A DNA stretch of 64,000 nt from positions 1 to 64,000 of the forward strand of contig NZ_JAAKEB010000009.1 in assembly GCF_011038965.1 (NCBI RefSeq). The letters are read 5' to 3'. Shown here in pieces: positions 35,557 to 44,313 of the stretch. Below the pieces are notes generated by a model. The model ran no database searches, was not told the DNA's origin, and saw nothing but the letters and a program-made list of their open reading frames with translations. Origin of the DNA: Adlercreutzia sp. ZJ141. Its GTDB lineage: Bacteria > Actinomycetota > Coriobacteriia > Coriobacteriales > Eggerthellaceae. Position 1 is the first letter of the stretch. Each line of letters begins with the position of its first letter. A program made the translations under genes and the position numbers.

Positions 35557-35745
35557 ATGGCTGACGAGCAAGGGGGCATCGAAAGCGTACCGCCTTTGAC
35601 CGCATACGAAATCGCGCGCGCAAAGAAGGAGGCGGAACTTAAACGGGCTCAAAAGCAAAAGAGGAAGCTTATCATTTACTCCACGTTGGCGTGCATCGCC
35701 GTCATCGTCGGCTTGGCGGTTGTTTTAGGGTATTCGTACTCGTAG
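35557..35745 (+). CDS. Small single-pass membrane protein, unknown function
   Basis: Not recognised. 62 residues from ATG 35557 with GATAGGAGATCGC upstream. The first 45 residues are hydrophilic and lysine-rich (KKEAELKRAQKQKRKL), followed by one hydrophobic helix (about residues 40-60) ending near the C-terminus, so a tail-anchored cytoplasmic domain is likely. It lies between the porB terminator and a convergent aminotransferase gene. The upstream in-frame ATG at 35506 lies inside the terminator stem and is rejected. Confidence 0.65.
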   Translation: MADEQGGIESVPPLTAYEIARAKKEAELKRAQKQKRKLIIYSTLACIAVIVGLAVVLGYSYS

Positions 35746-35813
35746 GAACCGATAAACCTGTCGGCTCAAGGTCCGGCACAGCACTACTCAAGGCTGCTTG
35801 GTGTCGGCTCATG

Positions 35814-37103
35814 CTAAACGCCCAGCAGCCTTTCTGCGTATGCGAGCTTCACGCAGCAGCAGAACACGTCCATAGCCTCTTTCAGCTCGTCAAGGGGCGG
35901 CAGCGACGGGGCGATGCGAATGTTCGAGTCGGCGGGATCGTTGCCATACGGCCAAGTTGCTCCGGCTCCGGTTAGGCACACGCCTGCCTGTCGCGCAAGC
36001 TCCACCGTGCGTTTTGCGCAACCGTGCGGTGCATTAAACGAAACGAAATAGCCGCCGCGGGGACGCTCCCAGAAGCACTCACCAATGCTTTCAAGCTCGC
36101 GATCAAGCGCTTGCAGCACTAACTCGAATTTTGGCCGCATGATAGCTGCGTGCTTACTCATGTGCAGCGCAATTCCAGAAGCATCGCGCAAGAAGCGCAC
36201 ATGTCGTAGCTGATTGAGCTTATCGTGGCCGATCATTTGCACACTTATGTGCTGCTTGATATCGGCGATATTTGCGGGGCTTGCTGCCATCGCCGCAACC
36301 CCTGCTCCAGGAAACGTCACCTTCGACGTCGATGCGAACTTGAAGGCACGGTCGGCATGTCCTGCCTCTTTACAAGTGCGGCCGATGTCGAGCAGATGAT
36401 CCTGCTCGTTTGCTTCGTCGTAAAGATGATGCACGCAGTACGCATTGTCCCAGAAGATGCGGAAGTCATCGGCGGCGCATTCCATGAAGGCCAACCGGCG
36501 CACCGTATCGTCGGAATAGGTAATGCCGCTTGGGTTCGAATACTTCGGCACGCACCACATTCCCTTTACGCGTTCGTCGCTTGCTGCGATGCGTTCTACC
36601 TCGTCCATATCTGGCCCGGTTGCGGTCAGACGAACTGGTATCATCTGTGCGCCGAACGCTTCGGTGATAGCGAAATGACGGTCGTATCCAGGAACGGGAC
36701 AGATCCATTTCACAACGTCATAGTCGTTCCAAGGGCGTGATCCGCAGGTGCCAAACTGAAAGCAGCGTGCCATGGTGTCATACATAATAGTAAGGCTTGC
36801 GTTGCCGAATACGATAACGTTGTCCGCATTGTCATCAAGCATTGTGGCCATGAGTCGTTTAGCTTCAGGCAGACCATCGAGCACACCATAGTTGCGACAG
36901 TCGGTGCCATCTTCGGCAATGGCACGTACATCAGCACGCAGTTCGTCAAGCATCGGCATGCTTAGGTCGAGTTGCGCTGCGGAGGGCTTTCCGCGTGCCA
37001 TATTCAGCGAAAGCCCCTTTGCTTGGAACGTCGCATGTTCGGCGCGTAAGCGGGTGAGTTCTTCTTCGAGTTGCTGAGTCGACATCGTGGCATAGGCGGT
37101 CAT
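35814..37103 (-). CDS. Aspartate aminotransferase, class I subgroup 1c
   Basis: PLP enzyme exchanging the amino group between aspartate and 2-oxoglutarate. 429 residues from the ATG at 37103, chosen because AAAGAGG lies upstream and MTAYATMSTQQLEEEL leads into the family core. Signature segments include LNMARGKPSAAQLDLS, TDCRNYGVLDGLPEAK, CPVPGYDRHF, WCVPKYSNPSGITYSDD and the PLP-lysine region STSKVTFPGAG, matching the actinobacterial and Gram-positive subgroup of about 430 residues. In-frame ATGs further upstream would add an unlikely basic tail. It is the only long minus-strand gene in the window. Confidence 0.9.
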   Translation of the reverse strand: MTAYATMSTQQLEEELTRLRAEHATFQAKGLSLNMARGKPSAAQLDLSMPMLDELRADVRAIAEDGTDCRNYGVLDGLPEAKRLMATMLDDNADNVIVFGNASLTIMYDTMARCFQFGTCGSRPWNDYDVVKWICPVPGYDRHFAITEAFGAQMIPVRLTATGPDMDEVERIAASDERVKGMWCVPKYSNPSGITYSDDTVRRLAFMECAADDFRIFWDNAYCVHHLYDEANEQDHLLDIGRTCKEAGHADRAFKFASTSKVTFPGAGVAAMAASPANIADIKQHISVQMIGHDKLNQLRHVRFLRDASGIALHMSKHAAIMRPKFELVLQALDRELESIGECFWERPRGGYFVSFNAPHGCAKRTVELARQAGVCLTGAGATWPYGNDPADSNIRIAPSLPPLDELKEAMDVFCCCVKLAYAERLLGV

Positions 37104-37421
37104 GGTGAGAAGCCTCTTTCGAGATAGCTTTTGCTTTGTCATTGTTGTGGGAGCCATTACGTCGCAAAGCTCACGTATTCCCGGTGAAGGTTTCAGGCAA
37201 GCTGTGCTTTGTAGATGCTGGCATGCACGCATTCTAGTATAGTTGCTTCGAGCCAGACGACGTGTGAAAGTAGTTCGATTTTCCGGCGTATTGCAGGCGC
37301 TGAAAGCGAGTTTCCGCAGGTACTTTCGAAAAAGGACCAGCGGAGTGCCCGCGCTTGTCATTGGTCCGGCGCTCGCTCTGGTGTGGGAATGATGGAGACA
37401 CTCCCGGGGGCGTGTTGATAG
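37104..37421. other. Divergent intergenic region between the aminotransferase and the tRNA cluster
   Basis: About 320 bp with no gene. On the minus strand TATACT at 37236-37241 is a plausible -10 for the aminotransferase. On the plus strand the tRNA promoter follows at 37422. Nothing else is recognised. Confidence 0.45.
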
Positions 37422-37450
37422 TTGACAGCTCGGAAAACCGAGTGTATTAT
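37422..37450 (+). promoter_or_regulatory. Promoter of the tRNA-Tyr-Thr-Met cluster
   Basis: Consensus TTGACA (37422-37427), a 17-bp spacer and TATTAT (37445-37450), 78 bp before tRNA-Tyr. It may also feed tuf. Confidence 0.87.
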
Positions 37451-37527
37451 TCTCCTGCTCGCGCGTTCGGAGGTGTGAAAGTGCGAGTGGCAGCTTGAAA
37501 AGTACACATGAATTGAGCGACGAACAG

Positions 37528-37612
37528 GGGCGTGTGCCCGAGTGGTTAAAGGGGACGGGCTGTAAACCCGTTAGCTATGCTTACCTAGGTTCGAATCCTA
37601 GCGCGCCCACCA
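37528..37612 (+). tRNA. tRNA-Tyr(GTA)
   Basis: 85 nt including encoded CCA. Acceptor GGGCGTG/CGCGCCC, anticodon loop CTGTAAA reading GTA, long variable arm typical of bacterial tRNA-Tyr, and T arm TAGGTTCGAATCCTA. Confidence 0.97.
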
Positions 37613-37616
37613 TCTT

Positions 37617-37692
37617 GCCTGTGTAGCTCAGTCGGTAGAGCACTTCGTTGGTAACGAAGAGGTCACCGGTTCAAGTCCGGTCGCAGGCTCCA
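37617..37692 (+). tRNA. tRNA-Thr(GGT)
   Basis: 76 nt including CCA. Acceptor GCCTGTG/CGCAGGC, anticodon stem CTTCG..CGAAG with loop TTGGTAA, T arm CCGGTTCAAGTCCGG. Four bases after tRNA-Tyr. Confidence 0.97.
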
Positions 37693-37696
37693 TTAC

Positions 37697-37773
37697 GGCG
37701 GTGTAGCTCAGTTGGTCAGAGCACACGGTTCATACCCGTGGCGTCACTGGTTCAAATCCAGTCACCGCTACCA
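37697..37773 (+). tRNA. tRNA-Met(CAT), elongator
   Basis: 77 nt including CCA. Anticodon loop TTCATAC in stem CACGG/CCGTG. It lacks the three G:C pairs next to the anticodon that mark initiators, so it is an elongator tRNA-Met; an isoleucine tRNA with modified CAT anticodon is less likely. Confidence 0.93.
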
Positions 37774-37783
37774 TTGTATATTC

Positions 37784-37805
37784 CGCGTCCGCATTGTCGG
37801 ACGCG
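37784..37805 (+). terminator. Hairpin between tRNA-Met and tuf
   Basis: Perfect 8-bp stem CGCGTCCG / CGGACGCG, loop of 6 nt, followed by TCGTTTTATT. It may terminate part of the tRNA transcript or mark a processing site ahead of tuf. Confidence 0.65.
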
Positions 37806-37861
37806 TCGTTTTATTCAGGTTTCGTTTTCGCATAAAGCGAATTCAAAAAGGAGGATGACTC

Positions 37862-39058
<1,197 letters not shown>

Positions 39059-39079
39059 TAATTCTCAAAGATACGTCGA

Positions 39080-39110
39080 TGCAGAGCCCGTTGAAAAGAC
39101 GGGCTCTGCA
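39080..39110 (+). terminator. Terminator after tuf
   Basis: Perfect 11-bp stem TGCAGAGCCCG / CGGGCTCTGCA with a 9-nt loop, followed by TTCTTCG. Confidence 0.8.
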
Positions 39111-39127
39111 TTCTTCGAGTTCATGTG

Positions 39128-39156
39128 TAGACATTCAAGCTTGTTTGGAATACAGT
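39128..39156 (+). promoter_or_regulatory. Promoter of rpmG
   Basis: TAGACA (39128-39133), a 17-bp spacer and TACAGT (39151-39156), located between the tuf terminator and rpmG. Confidence 0.68.
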
Positions 39157-39169
39157 AAAAGGAGAGTTC

Positions 39170-39319
39170 ATGCGTACATTGGTCACTTTGGCATGCACTG
39201 AGTGCAAGCGCCGTAACTATACGACCAAGAAGAACAAGCAGAATAATCCTGACCGTATCGAGTTCAAGAAATACTGCAAGTGGTGTGGTCATCATACCCT
39301 GCATAAGGAAACCCGATAG
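39170..39319 (+). CDS. rpmG: Large ribosomal subunit protein bL33, zinc-binding form
   Basis: 50S protein near the E site. 49 residues beginning [17 protein letters not shown] and ending [13 protein letters not shown] and CKWC form the four-cysteine zinc site of the C+ form. AAAGGAGAG lies 4-12 bp before the ATG. Followed by tRNA-Trp and secE as in many genomes. Confidence 0.95.
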   Translation: MRTLVTLACTECKRRNYTTKKNKQNNPDRIEFKKYCKWCGHHTLHKETR

Positions 39320-39343
39320 CAGATCAGTGATTTTAGCGAGCAT

Positions 39344-39420
39344 AGGCCAGTAGCTCCAATTGGTAGAGCGGCGGTCTCCAAAACCGCATGTTGGGGGTTC
39401 GAGTCCCTCCTGGCCTGCCA
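39344..39420 (+). tRNA. tRNA-Trp(CCA)
   Basis: 77 nt including the encoded 3' CCA. Acceptor AGGCCAG/CTGGCCT, anticodon stem GCGGT/ACCGC with loop CTCCAAA reading CCA, T arm GGGGGTTCGAGTCCCTC. Between rpmG and secE. Confidence 0.97.
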
Positions 39421-39528
39421 GCTCGACTGCATGAGCAGCTTGCATTCAGGTTGCTTGGAAGGAGCAGCTTGGAGTCAGGCTGCTTGTTTGGCGTTTAGAA
39501 GGAAATCAATTTCCGCTTAAGGACACAG

Positions 39529-39963
39529 ATGGCTAAGAAATCAAAGACACAGCGAGCAAAAGCTTCTGCGGCGCGCGCCAAGCGAAAGGCGGAGGCGAAG
39601 CGTGCCGAGGAGTTGGGCCTGGAGGTAAAGCAGGAAGAACCTGCCGCTAAGCCGGAGGCCCCTAAGAAAGGCTTGTTCAAGAAGTCCGAGACCGCCGGAT
39701 CGTCCTCGAACAGCGGCAAGCAGGCGGATGCCAATAAAGTTGTCAAGAAGGAGAAGAAGCCCGGTCGCATCCGGACGTTCTTCAAGGGTGTGCGTTCCGA
39801 GATGCGCAGGGTTACATGGCCCACGCGTCAGGACGTTCTTCGTTGGAGTGGCGTCGTTGTGGCTGCGTTGGTGTTCTTCGGTGTATTCGTCGCCGTGCTG
39901 GACAACGTTATCGTTACGCCGTTGCTGGTTGCGATATCCAGCTTGTCCGGGCTTGTTGCGTAA
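39529..39963 (+). CDS. secE: Preprotein translocase subunit SecE
   Basis: Clamps the SecY channel in the membrane. 144 residues; the first 80 are a lysine- and alanine-rich cytoplasmic extension, followed by the conserved amphipathic helix GVRSEMRRVTWPTRQD and one membrane helix. Minimal SecE proteins are about 60-65 residues, so the extension is the unusual part. ATG follows TTAAGGACACAG. 12 bp before nusG. Confidence 0.94.
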   Translation: MAKKSKTQRAKASAARAKRKAEAKRAEELGLEVKQEEPAAKPEAPKKGLFKKSETAGSSSNSGKQADANKVVKKEKKPGRIRTFFKGVRSEMRRVTWPTRQDVLRWSGVVVAALVFFGVFVAVLDNVIVTPLLVAISSLSGLVA

Positions 39964-39975
39964 GGAGCAAGGTAC

Positions 39976-40506
39976 ATGGCGAAAAAATGGTATGTTCTGC
40001 ATACGTACTCTGGTTACGAGAACAAAGTGAAAGCGAGCCTTCAGACCCGTGTTGAGACAATGGGGCTGGAAGACAACGTTTTTGCTATTGAGATACCCAC
40101 GGAAACGGTTACCGAGATCAAAGACGGCGGTCGTCGTGTGGAGAGCGAAAAAAAAGTGTTTCCCGGCTACGTGCTCGTTCGTATGGAGCTCGATGATCGC
40201 AGTTGGGCAGCCGTTCGCAACACTCCAGGCGTTACGGGTTTCGTAGGGGCCGACAACAAACCCGCTCCGCTTACGCGTGCTGAGTACAACAAGATTATGA
40301 AGCGTACAAGCCCCGAGACTCCGAAGAAAACATCTTCGAGTTTGGAAGTTGGCCAGTCCGTGAAGGTTGTGTCTGGCCCGCTCGCCGAGTTCGATGGCAT
40401 TGTTTCAGAGGTTGCTCCCGAGGCTGGCAAGGTGAAGGTTATGGTCTCCATCTTTGGTCGCGAGACACCGGTGGAGCTTTCCTTCGATCAGGTGGCGAAA
40501 ATATAA
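39976..40506 (+). CDS. nusG: Transcription termination/antitermination factor NusG
   Basis: Binds RNA polymerase and couples transcription to translation or Rho. 176 residues: NGN domain beginning [20 protein letters not shown] with FPGYVLVRM, and a KOW domain [23 protein letters not shown] follows AAGGAGCAAGG. Standard secE-nusG-rplK order. Confidence 0.97.
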   Translation: MAKKWYVLHTYSGYENKVKASLQTRVETMGLEDNVFAIEIPTETVTEIKDGGRRVESEKKVFPGYVLVRMELDDRSWAAVRNTPGVTGFVGADNKPAPLTRAEYNKIMKRTSPETPKKTSSSLEVGQSVKVVSGPLAEFDGIVSEVAPEAGKVKVMVSIFGRETPVELSFDQVAKI

Positions 40507-40620
40507 CTGGTAAGCAAACAAGCTGCTGCGCATGCCCGAGTGGACCGGGGCTTCTCATGTAAGGCGCTTAGTTGATAGCAAAACGAAACGAATGTTGTTC
40601 AGCTGAAAGGAACGTTCACA

Positions 40621-41112
40621 ATGGCTGAAAAAAAGAAAACCGGCTTTGTTAAGCTGCAGATTCCGGCAGGCGCTGCAAATCCTGCCCCTCCGGTCGGTCC
40701 GGCGTTGGGTGCTCAGGGTGTTAACATCATGCAGTTCTGCCAGGCGTTCAACGCCCAGACGCAGGATCAGTCCGGTACCATCATCCCTGTTGAGATTACC
40801 GTTTACGAAGACAAGAGCTTCACGTTTGTCTGCAAAACCCCGCCTGCTGCGGTGCTCATTAAGGAGAAGCTGGGCATTAAGAGTGGTTCGGGCATTCCTC
40901 AGATCAAGGTTGCTGGTACGTTGACCGAAGATCAGCTTCGTGAGATTGCCGAGATCAAACTGCCCGATCTGAATGCCAACGATATCGATGCTGCCATGAA
41001 TATCATTGCAGGCACCGCTCGTAGCATGGGTGTGCGCATTGAGGGTCGTCCCATGAAGAAGAAGTATGTACCCTCCCGTAAGGTTGCGGCCATCCTCAGG
41101 GGTGAAGCGTAA
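40621..41112 (+). CDS. rplK: Large ribosomal subunit protein uL11
   Basis: 50S stalk-base protein contacting translation GTPases. 163 residues, about 20 longer than usual because of a basic tail ([19 protein letters not shown]) after the conserved [12 protein letters not shown] end. N-terminus has [21 protein letters not shown] follows AAAGGAACG. Confidence 0.96.
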   Translation: MAEKKKTGFVKLQIPAGAANPAPPVGPALGAQGVNIMQFCQAFNAQTQDQSGTIIPVEITVYEDKSFTFVCKTPPAAVLIKEKLGIKSGSGIPQIKVAGTLTEDQLREIAEIKLPDLNANDIDAAMNIIAGTARSMGVRIEGRPMKKKYVPSRKVAAILRGEA

Positions 41113-41244
41113 GCTTTAAGCAATGCACTGCTGCATGCGCATAGAGCAGTGTATGAAGTTAGGTCGATGGTACACAGGTGCCATTACCATAGATAAGTGG
41201 AAGGGCGCTTAAGGCGCTCGCCATTACCACGAAAGGAAGCAAGT

Positions 41245-41955
41245 ATGAAGTTATCCAAGAATTATCGCGCCGCGCAGGAGAAGATCACTGAGTCGGCGTA
41301 CGCGCCGATCGATGCCATGGCGCTGCTGAAGGAGATCGCGACTGCAAAGTTCGACGAGACGGTTGAAGTCCACTTCCGTCTTGGCATCGATACTCGTCAG
41401 GCCGATCAGCAGCTCCGTGGTACGGTGAGCCTGCCCAACGGCTCTGGTAAGACGGTTCGCGTGGCGGTGTTCGCTGAAGGCGAAGCTGCTCGCGCTGCTG
41501 AAGAGGCTGGTGCCGACATTGTTGGTACCGACGAGTTGGTCGCTCAGATTCAGGCTGGCGAATTTAACTTCGATGCTGCTGTCGCCACGCCCGATCAGAT
41601 GGGTAAAGTTGGTCGCTTAGGTAAGATTCTCGGCCCCCGTGGCCTGATGCCGAATCCGAAGCTCGGTACCGTGACCACCGACGTAGCCAAGGCTATCAAG
41701 GAGCTCAAGGGTGGTCGTGTGGAGTACCGTGCCGACCGTTACGGCAATGCTCACGTTATCCTGGGTAAGGTTTCCTTCACTCCCGAGCAGCTCGCCCAGA
41801 ACTACGGTGCTGTGTACGACGAAATCCTTCGCATGAAGCCCGCTGCAGCCAAGGGCCGTTACGTGAAGTCTATCACCGTTGCGTCCACTATGAGCCCCGG
41901 TGTGCCGGTTGACTCGTCTGTGACGCGTGCTTACACGGAGAAGGTTGCCGAGTAA
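41245..41955 (+). CDS. rplA: Large ribosomal subunit protein uL1
   Basis: 50S L1-stalk protein that moves deacylated tRNA; it represses rplKA translation in E. coli. 236 residues from ATG 41245 (AAAGGAAGC upstream); the upstream in-frame ATG at 41197 is not supported. Contains [15 protein letters not shown]-type motif ([15 protein letters not shown]). A strong terminator follows, so rplJ and rplL are not cotranscribed and lie outside this window. Confidence 0.96.
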   Translation: MKLSKNYRAAQEKITESAYAPIDAMALLKEIATAKFDETVEVHFRLGIDTRQADQQLRGTVSLPNGSGKTVRVAVFAEGEAARAAEEAGADIVGTDELVAQIQAGEFNFDAAVATPDQMGKVGRLGKILGPRGLMPNPKLGTVTTDVAKAIKELKGGRVEYRADRYGNAHVILGKVSFTPEQLAQNYGAVYDEILRMKPAAAKGRYVKSITVASTMSPGVPVDSSVTRAYTEKVAE

Positions 41956-41983
41956 GCAGCAAACCAAAACACATTCGTTTTTG

Positions 41984-42007
41984 GGCCCCGCATACCGGGG
42001 CCTTTTT
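41984..42007 (+). terminator. Terminator after rplA
   Basis: 7-bp stem GGCCCCG / CGGGGCC with a 5-nt loop followed by TTTTTG: a textbook intrinsic terminator. Confidence 0.92.
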
Positions 42008-42016
42008 GCTGTTCAG

Positions 42017-42133
42017 AATGCGCCACTGGCGCATTTTGCCCTCTCGGGGTTCGATCCATGTCAGGTTACCAAAAAAGGCCGCTGACCTGGGCCAACGACC
42101 TTTCTAGATATTGGTGGAGCATAGGGGGATCGA
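42017..42133. repeat. 117-bp direct repeat, copy 1, with tRNA-Ala 3' remnant
   Basis: Matches 42189-42305 with a single difference over 117 bp; period 172 bp. It contains a palindrome ATGCGCC..GGCGCAT, a T-rich region, and at its right end (about 42112-42133) the 3' 20 or so bases of tRNA-Ala on the minus strand. The tRNA remnant stops inside the T arm. Confidence 0.9.
42112..42133 (-). pseudogene. Truncated tRNA-Ala 3' end
   Basis: Carries the CCA, the acceptor 3' arm and part of the T arm of the adjacent tRNA-Ala(CGC) but nothing upstream of it. It cannot be a functional tRNA. Confidence 0.8.
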
Positions 42134-42188
42134 CACGTATTCGCTTCGCGAATCCGTGAATTCCTCAAGCCTTCGGCTTTCGGACCAA

Positions 42189-42305
42189 AATGCGCCACTG
42201 GCGCATTTTGCCCTCTCGGGGTTCGATCCATGTCAGGTTACCAAAAAAGGCCGCTGACCTGGGCCAACGACCTTTCTAAATATTGGTGGAGCATAGGGGG
42301 ATCGA
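42189..42305. repeat. 117-bp direct repeat, copy 2, overlapping the intact tRNA-Ala
   Basis: Second copy of the 42017-42133 repeat; its right end runs into the intact tRNA-Ala gene. In this copy the palindrome extends to AAAATGCGCC..GGCGCATTTT, which could act as a bidirectional terminator for the tRNA. Confidence 0.9.
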
Positions 42306-42359
42306 ACCCCTGACCTCGGCATTGCGAACGCCGCGCTCTCCCAGCTGAGCTAATGCCCC
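42284..42359 (-). tRNA. tRNA-Ala(CGC)
   Basis: 76 nt including CCA on the minus strand. Acceptor GGGGCAT/ATGCTCC, anticodon loop TTCGCAA reading CGC in stem CGGCG/TGCCG, T arm AGGGGTTCGATCCCCCT. A consensus minus-strand promoter lies upstream at 42431-42459. Confidence 0.95.
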
Positions 42360-42430
42360 GAAATTTCGCCATGCGCAAACCGTGCGATTCCGTCCGTTGT
42401 TTGCGTCCTGGCTCATTCACGCAAGTTGAC

Positions 42431-42459
42431 ATTGTGGCAGTGCGAATGGGCTTTGTCAA
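42431..42459 (-). promoter_or_regulatory. Promoter of tRNA-Ala
   Basis: Read on the minus strand: TTGACA (42459-42454), a 17-bp spacer and CACAAT (42436-42431), about 72 bp upstream of the tRNA 5' end. Confidence 0.8.
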
Positions 42460-42565
42460 TCGTGGATGAGCGAAGTTGCAAAACTTCTTCTTTCTTTTTT
42501 TGTTCAAACAGTTCAGAATGAATATAGGGGATGATTTGCGATGTGCAATGTAGGAGGGGCCACGT

Positions 42566-42958
42566 ATGAGAGACGTCATTAAACTTGCAGGTGCGATTAC
42601 GGCAATGCTGGTCTTGCTGATGTTGTGCGGATGCGCGACGCTACATGACGGCGATACGTTTGTGGGTTCGTGGGAGCTCGTTGAAACGTCGGGCGACGAA
42701 AGTGCCTTATCGCCCGATTACGTGAGAGAGATGCGAGATCTTGGGATGATCATCCAGCTTACGCTTGAAGAAGATGGCACGTTAATTATCGATCAGTACG
42801 GTGAGATATCAACAGGAACATGGCAAGCTACATCAACCGATGAGGGGTTGGCTACACTCGACAACAACGTGGCATTGATGCGCCTTGATGGTGATCGGTT
42901 GATCATGGGAGACGAAGCGTCGTCGATGGCGTTTAAACGCCAGGGAAACACTGATTAA
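42566..42958 (+). CDS. Small lipoprotein, lipocalin-like
   Basis: Predicted surface lipoprotein of unknown role. 130 residues with a signal peptide and lipobox LCGC near residues 20-23; the mature part (FVGSWELVETSG, LTLEEDGTLII, TGTWQA, MRLDGDRLIM) resembles small lipocalin-like domains that begin with a GxW motif. ATG follows TAGGAGGGG. The last residues and the stop codon are encoded by a dispersed inverted-repeat element (copy C), so the original C-terminus may have been replaced. Confidence 0.8.
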   Translation: MRDVIKLAGAITAMLVLLMLCGCATLHDGDTFVGSWELVETSGDESALSPDYVREMRDLGMIIQLTLEEDGTLIIDQYGEISTGTWQATSTDEGLATLDNNVALMRLDGDRLIMGDEASSMAFKRQGNTD

Positions 42959-43095
42959 GGTTGTCTTGTCCTGCGTTTGCAGGGTGGATGGCTGGGAGCC
43001 GAAAACCAAATGCGTGTGTACGTGCGTAAATGAGATTTGAGATCTCCAGGCACCGCACTACAAATGTAGGACTGGCGGAAGTAATCAGTGTTTCT
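42944..43095. repeat. Dispersed inverted-repeat element, copy C (long form)
   Basis: 152 bp bounded by GGAAACACTGATTA and TAATCAGTGTTTCT. The left 35 bp match copy D read in reverse and the right 30 bp match copies A, B and E; about 90 bp of unique sequence lies between, so it is a longer derivative. It overlaps the end of the lipoprotein gene. Confidence 0.83.
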
Positions 43096-43303
43096 CTGGG
43101 CCAGTTAGCACATCTGTATTGTGTGCAGCTAAAGAGTATCTTCGAAAACTGCGTCAATTGGAAAATCCCCCAAAACGGGTGAATACTGAACTGATTATTT
43201 TGCGCTATTATGCACGGGCATTAAAGTTTGCGCTACACTTCTGCGGGTAAACGCGCATGGAAGGTATGCGCCTGATGAAAACCTGAAAGGAGGTTGAAGA
43301 GGA

Positions 43304-44047
43304 ATGAGTGAAGAGGTAACCAAAGCGGAAGCCGCCGCCGAGGCAACCGTAGTCGAGGACTCTCCAACCAAGGAGGCTGCGCCAAAGAAGGGAAAGAAGA
43401 AACTCCCCATCATCCTTGGCGTAGTTGCGGTTGTCGTGATTGCAGCCGGTGCCGGCTTCTGGGTTTGGCATGAGCAGCCAAGCTTCTGCAACGCCATTTG
43501 CCACACGCCGATGGATCCCTATCTGCCGACCTATGAGGCAGAGGTTGGTGCTGCGGCCACCGACAAGTGGGGCAATGAAGTTGCGAACTCCAGCTCGATG
43601 CTCGCGTGCGTGCACCGTGACTGGGGCGAGAAGATGAACGACGAGATCACCTGCATGGGCTGCCATGTTCCGACGCTGAGCGAACAGATCGGCGAGGGCA
43701 TGAAGTGGGTATCTGGTAGCTACGAAGTGGTTGACAACTCCGCGTTCGGTGTGGTTCTTCCCGAGAAGAGCCTGGAGGATCTGGTTGCGGCTCGTGGGTT
43801 GACGCCTGATGAGTTCTGCCTGAACGAGGGTTGCCATAACCTGACGCGCGACCAACTTGCGTCTGCTACCGACGACATGAAGCGCAATCCGCATTCTGCG
43901 CAGCATGGTGAGGTTGCATGCAGCGAGTGCCACAAGGCTCATCGTGCATCCGTTGTGCAGTGCTCGCAGTGCCACAGCGATGCCGAGATTCCTGAAGGCT
44001 GGCTGAGCGCCTCTGACGCCAAGGCACTGGCGAACACCGCCGCCTAA
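43304..44047 (+). CDS. Membrane-anchored multiheme c-type cytochrome
   Basis: Electron carrier on the outer face of the membrane. 247 residues: a charged, lysine-rich cytoplasmic start, one membrane anchor (about 34-56), and five heme-binding motifs: C62NAICH, C117MGCH, C172LNEGCH, C206SECH and C220SQCH. Two are atypical (CX3CH and CX4CH). It resembles NrfH/cytochrome c3-family proteins of Eggerthellaceae, which pass electrons from menaquinone to outer-surface reductases; the partner is not in this window. AAAGGAGG precedes the ATG. A very strong terminator separates it from ccmEFABCD. Confidence 0.88.
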   Translation: MSEEVTKAEAAAEATVVEDSPTKEAAPKKGKKKLPIILGVVAVVVIAAGAGFWVWHEQPSFCNAICHTPMDPYLPTYEAEVGAAATDKWGNEVANSSSMLACVHRDWGEKMNDEITCMGCHVPTLSEQIGEGMKWVSGSYEVVDNSAFGVVLPEKSLEDLVAARGLTPDEFCLNEGCHNLTRDQLASATDDMKRNPHSAQHGEVACSECHKAHRASVVQCSQCHSDAEIPEGWLSASDAKALANTAA

Positions 44048-44091
44048 GCGTCGCAACGTCCGACGGTAGATCGGGCAAACAAGCAAGAGAG

Positions 44092-44133
44092 AGGGCTTGT
44101 CGTGAGCACACGTGCTCACGACAAGCCCTTTTC
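44092..44133 (+). terminator. Terminator after the cytochrome gene
   Basis: Perfect 18-bp stem (44092-44109 with 44112-44129; outer bases AGGGCTTGTC / GACAAGCCCT) followed by TTTTCTG. The strongest terminator in the window. Confidence 0.93.
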
Positions 44134-44313
44134 TGTCTCATGATCAAGAATCGCAGCACACGTACGGGTGAAAGGCAAGAGATGTGCCCTCATGGTGAAT
44201 TTTTAGTTTCACGGGCGGTGCGATTCGGGCTCATAGTGAAGTGCGGGAAAATTATTCGGTTATAACGCATGCATAAGCGCCGCATGAATACGGCGCGATA
44301 AAAAGGGAGACGC

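Noticed and set aside
40527-40560. tRNA-like segment (TGCCCGAGTGG) between nusG and rplK
   Set aside because: It shares only a D-arm-like word with tRNA-Tyr and cannot fold into a cloverleaf; possibly part of an L1 leader, not a tRNA.
42017-42305. CRISPR-like repeat
   Set aside because: Only two long copies with a 55-bp gap and tRNA content; not a CRISPR array. No cas genes or short regularly spaced repeats were seen in the window.
42944-43095. Complete insertion sequence
   Set aside because: The element has terminal inverted repeats but is only 152 bp and contains no transposase frame.
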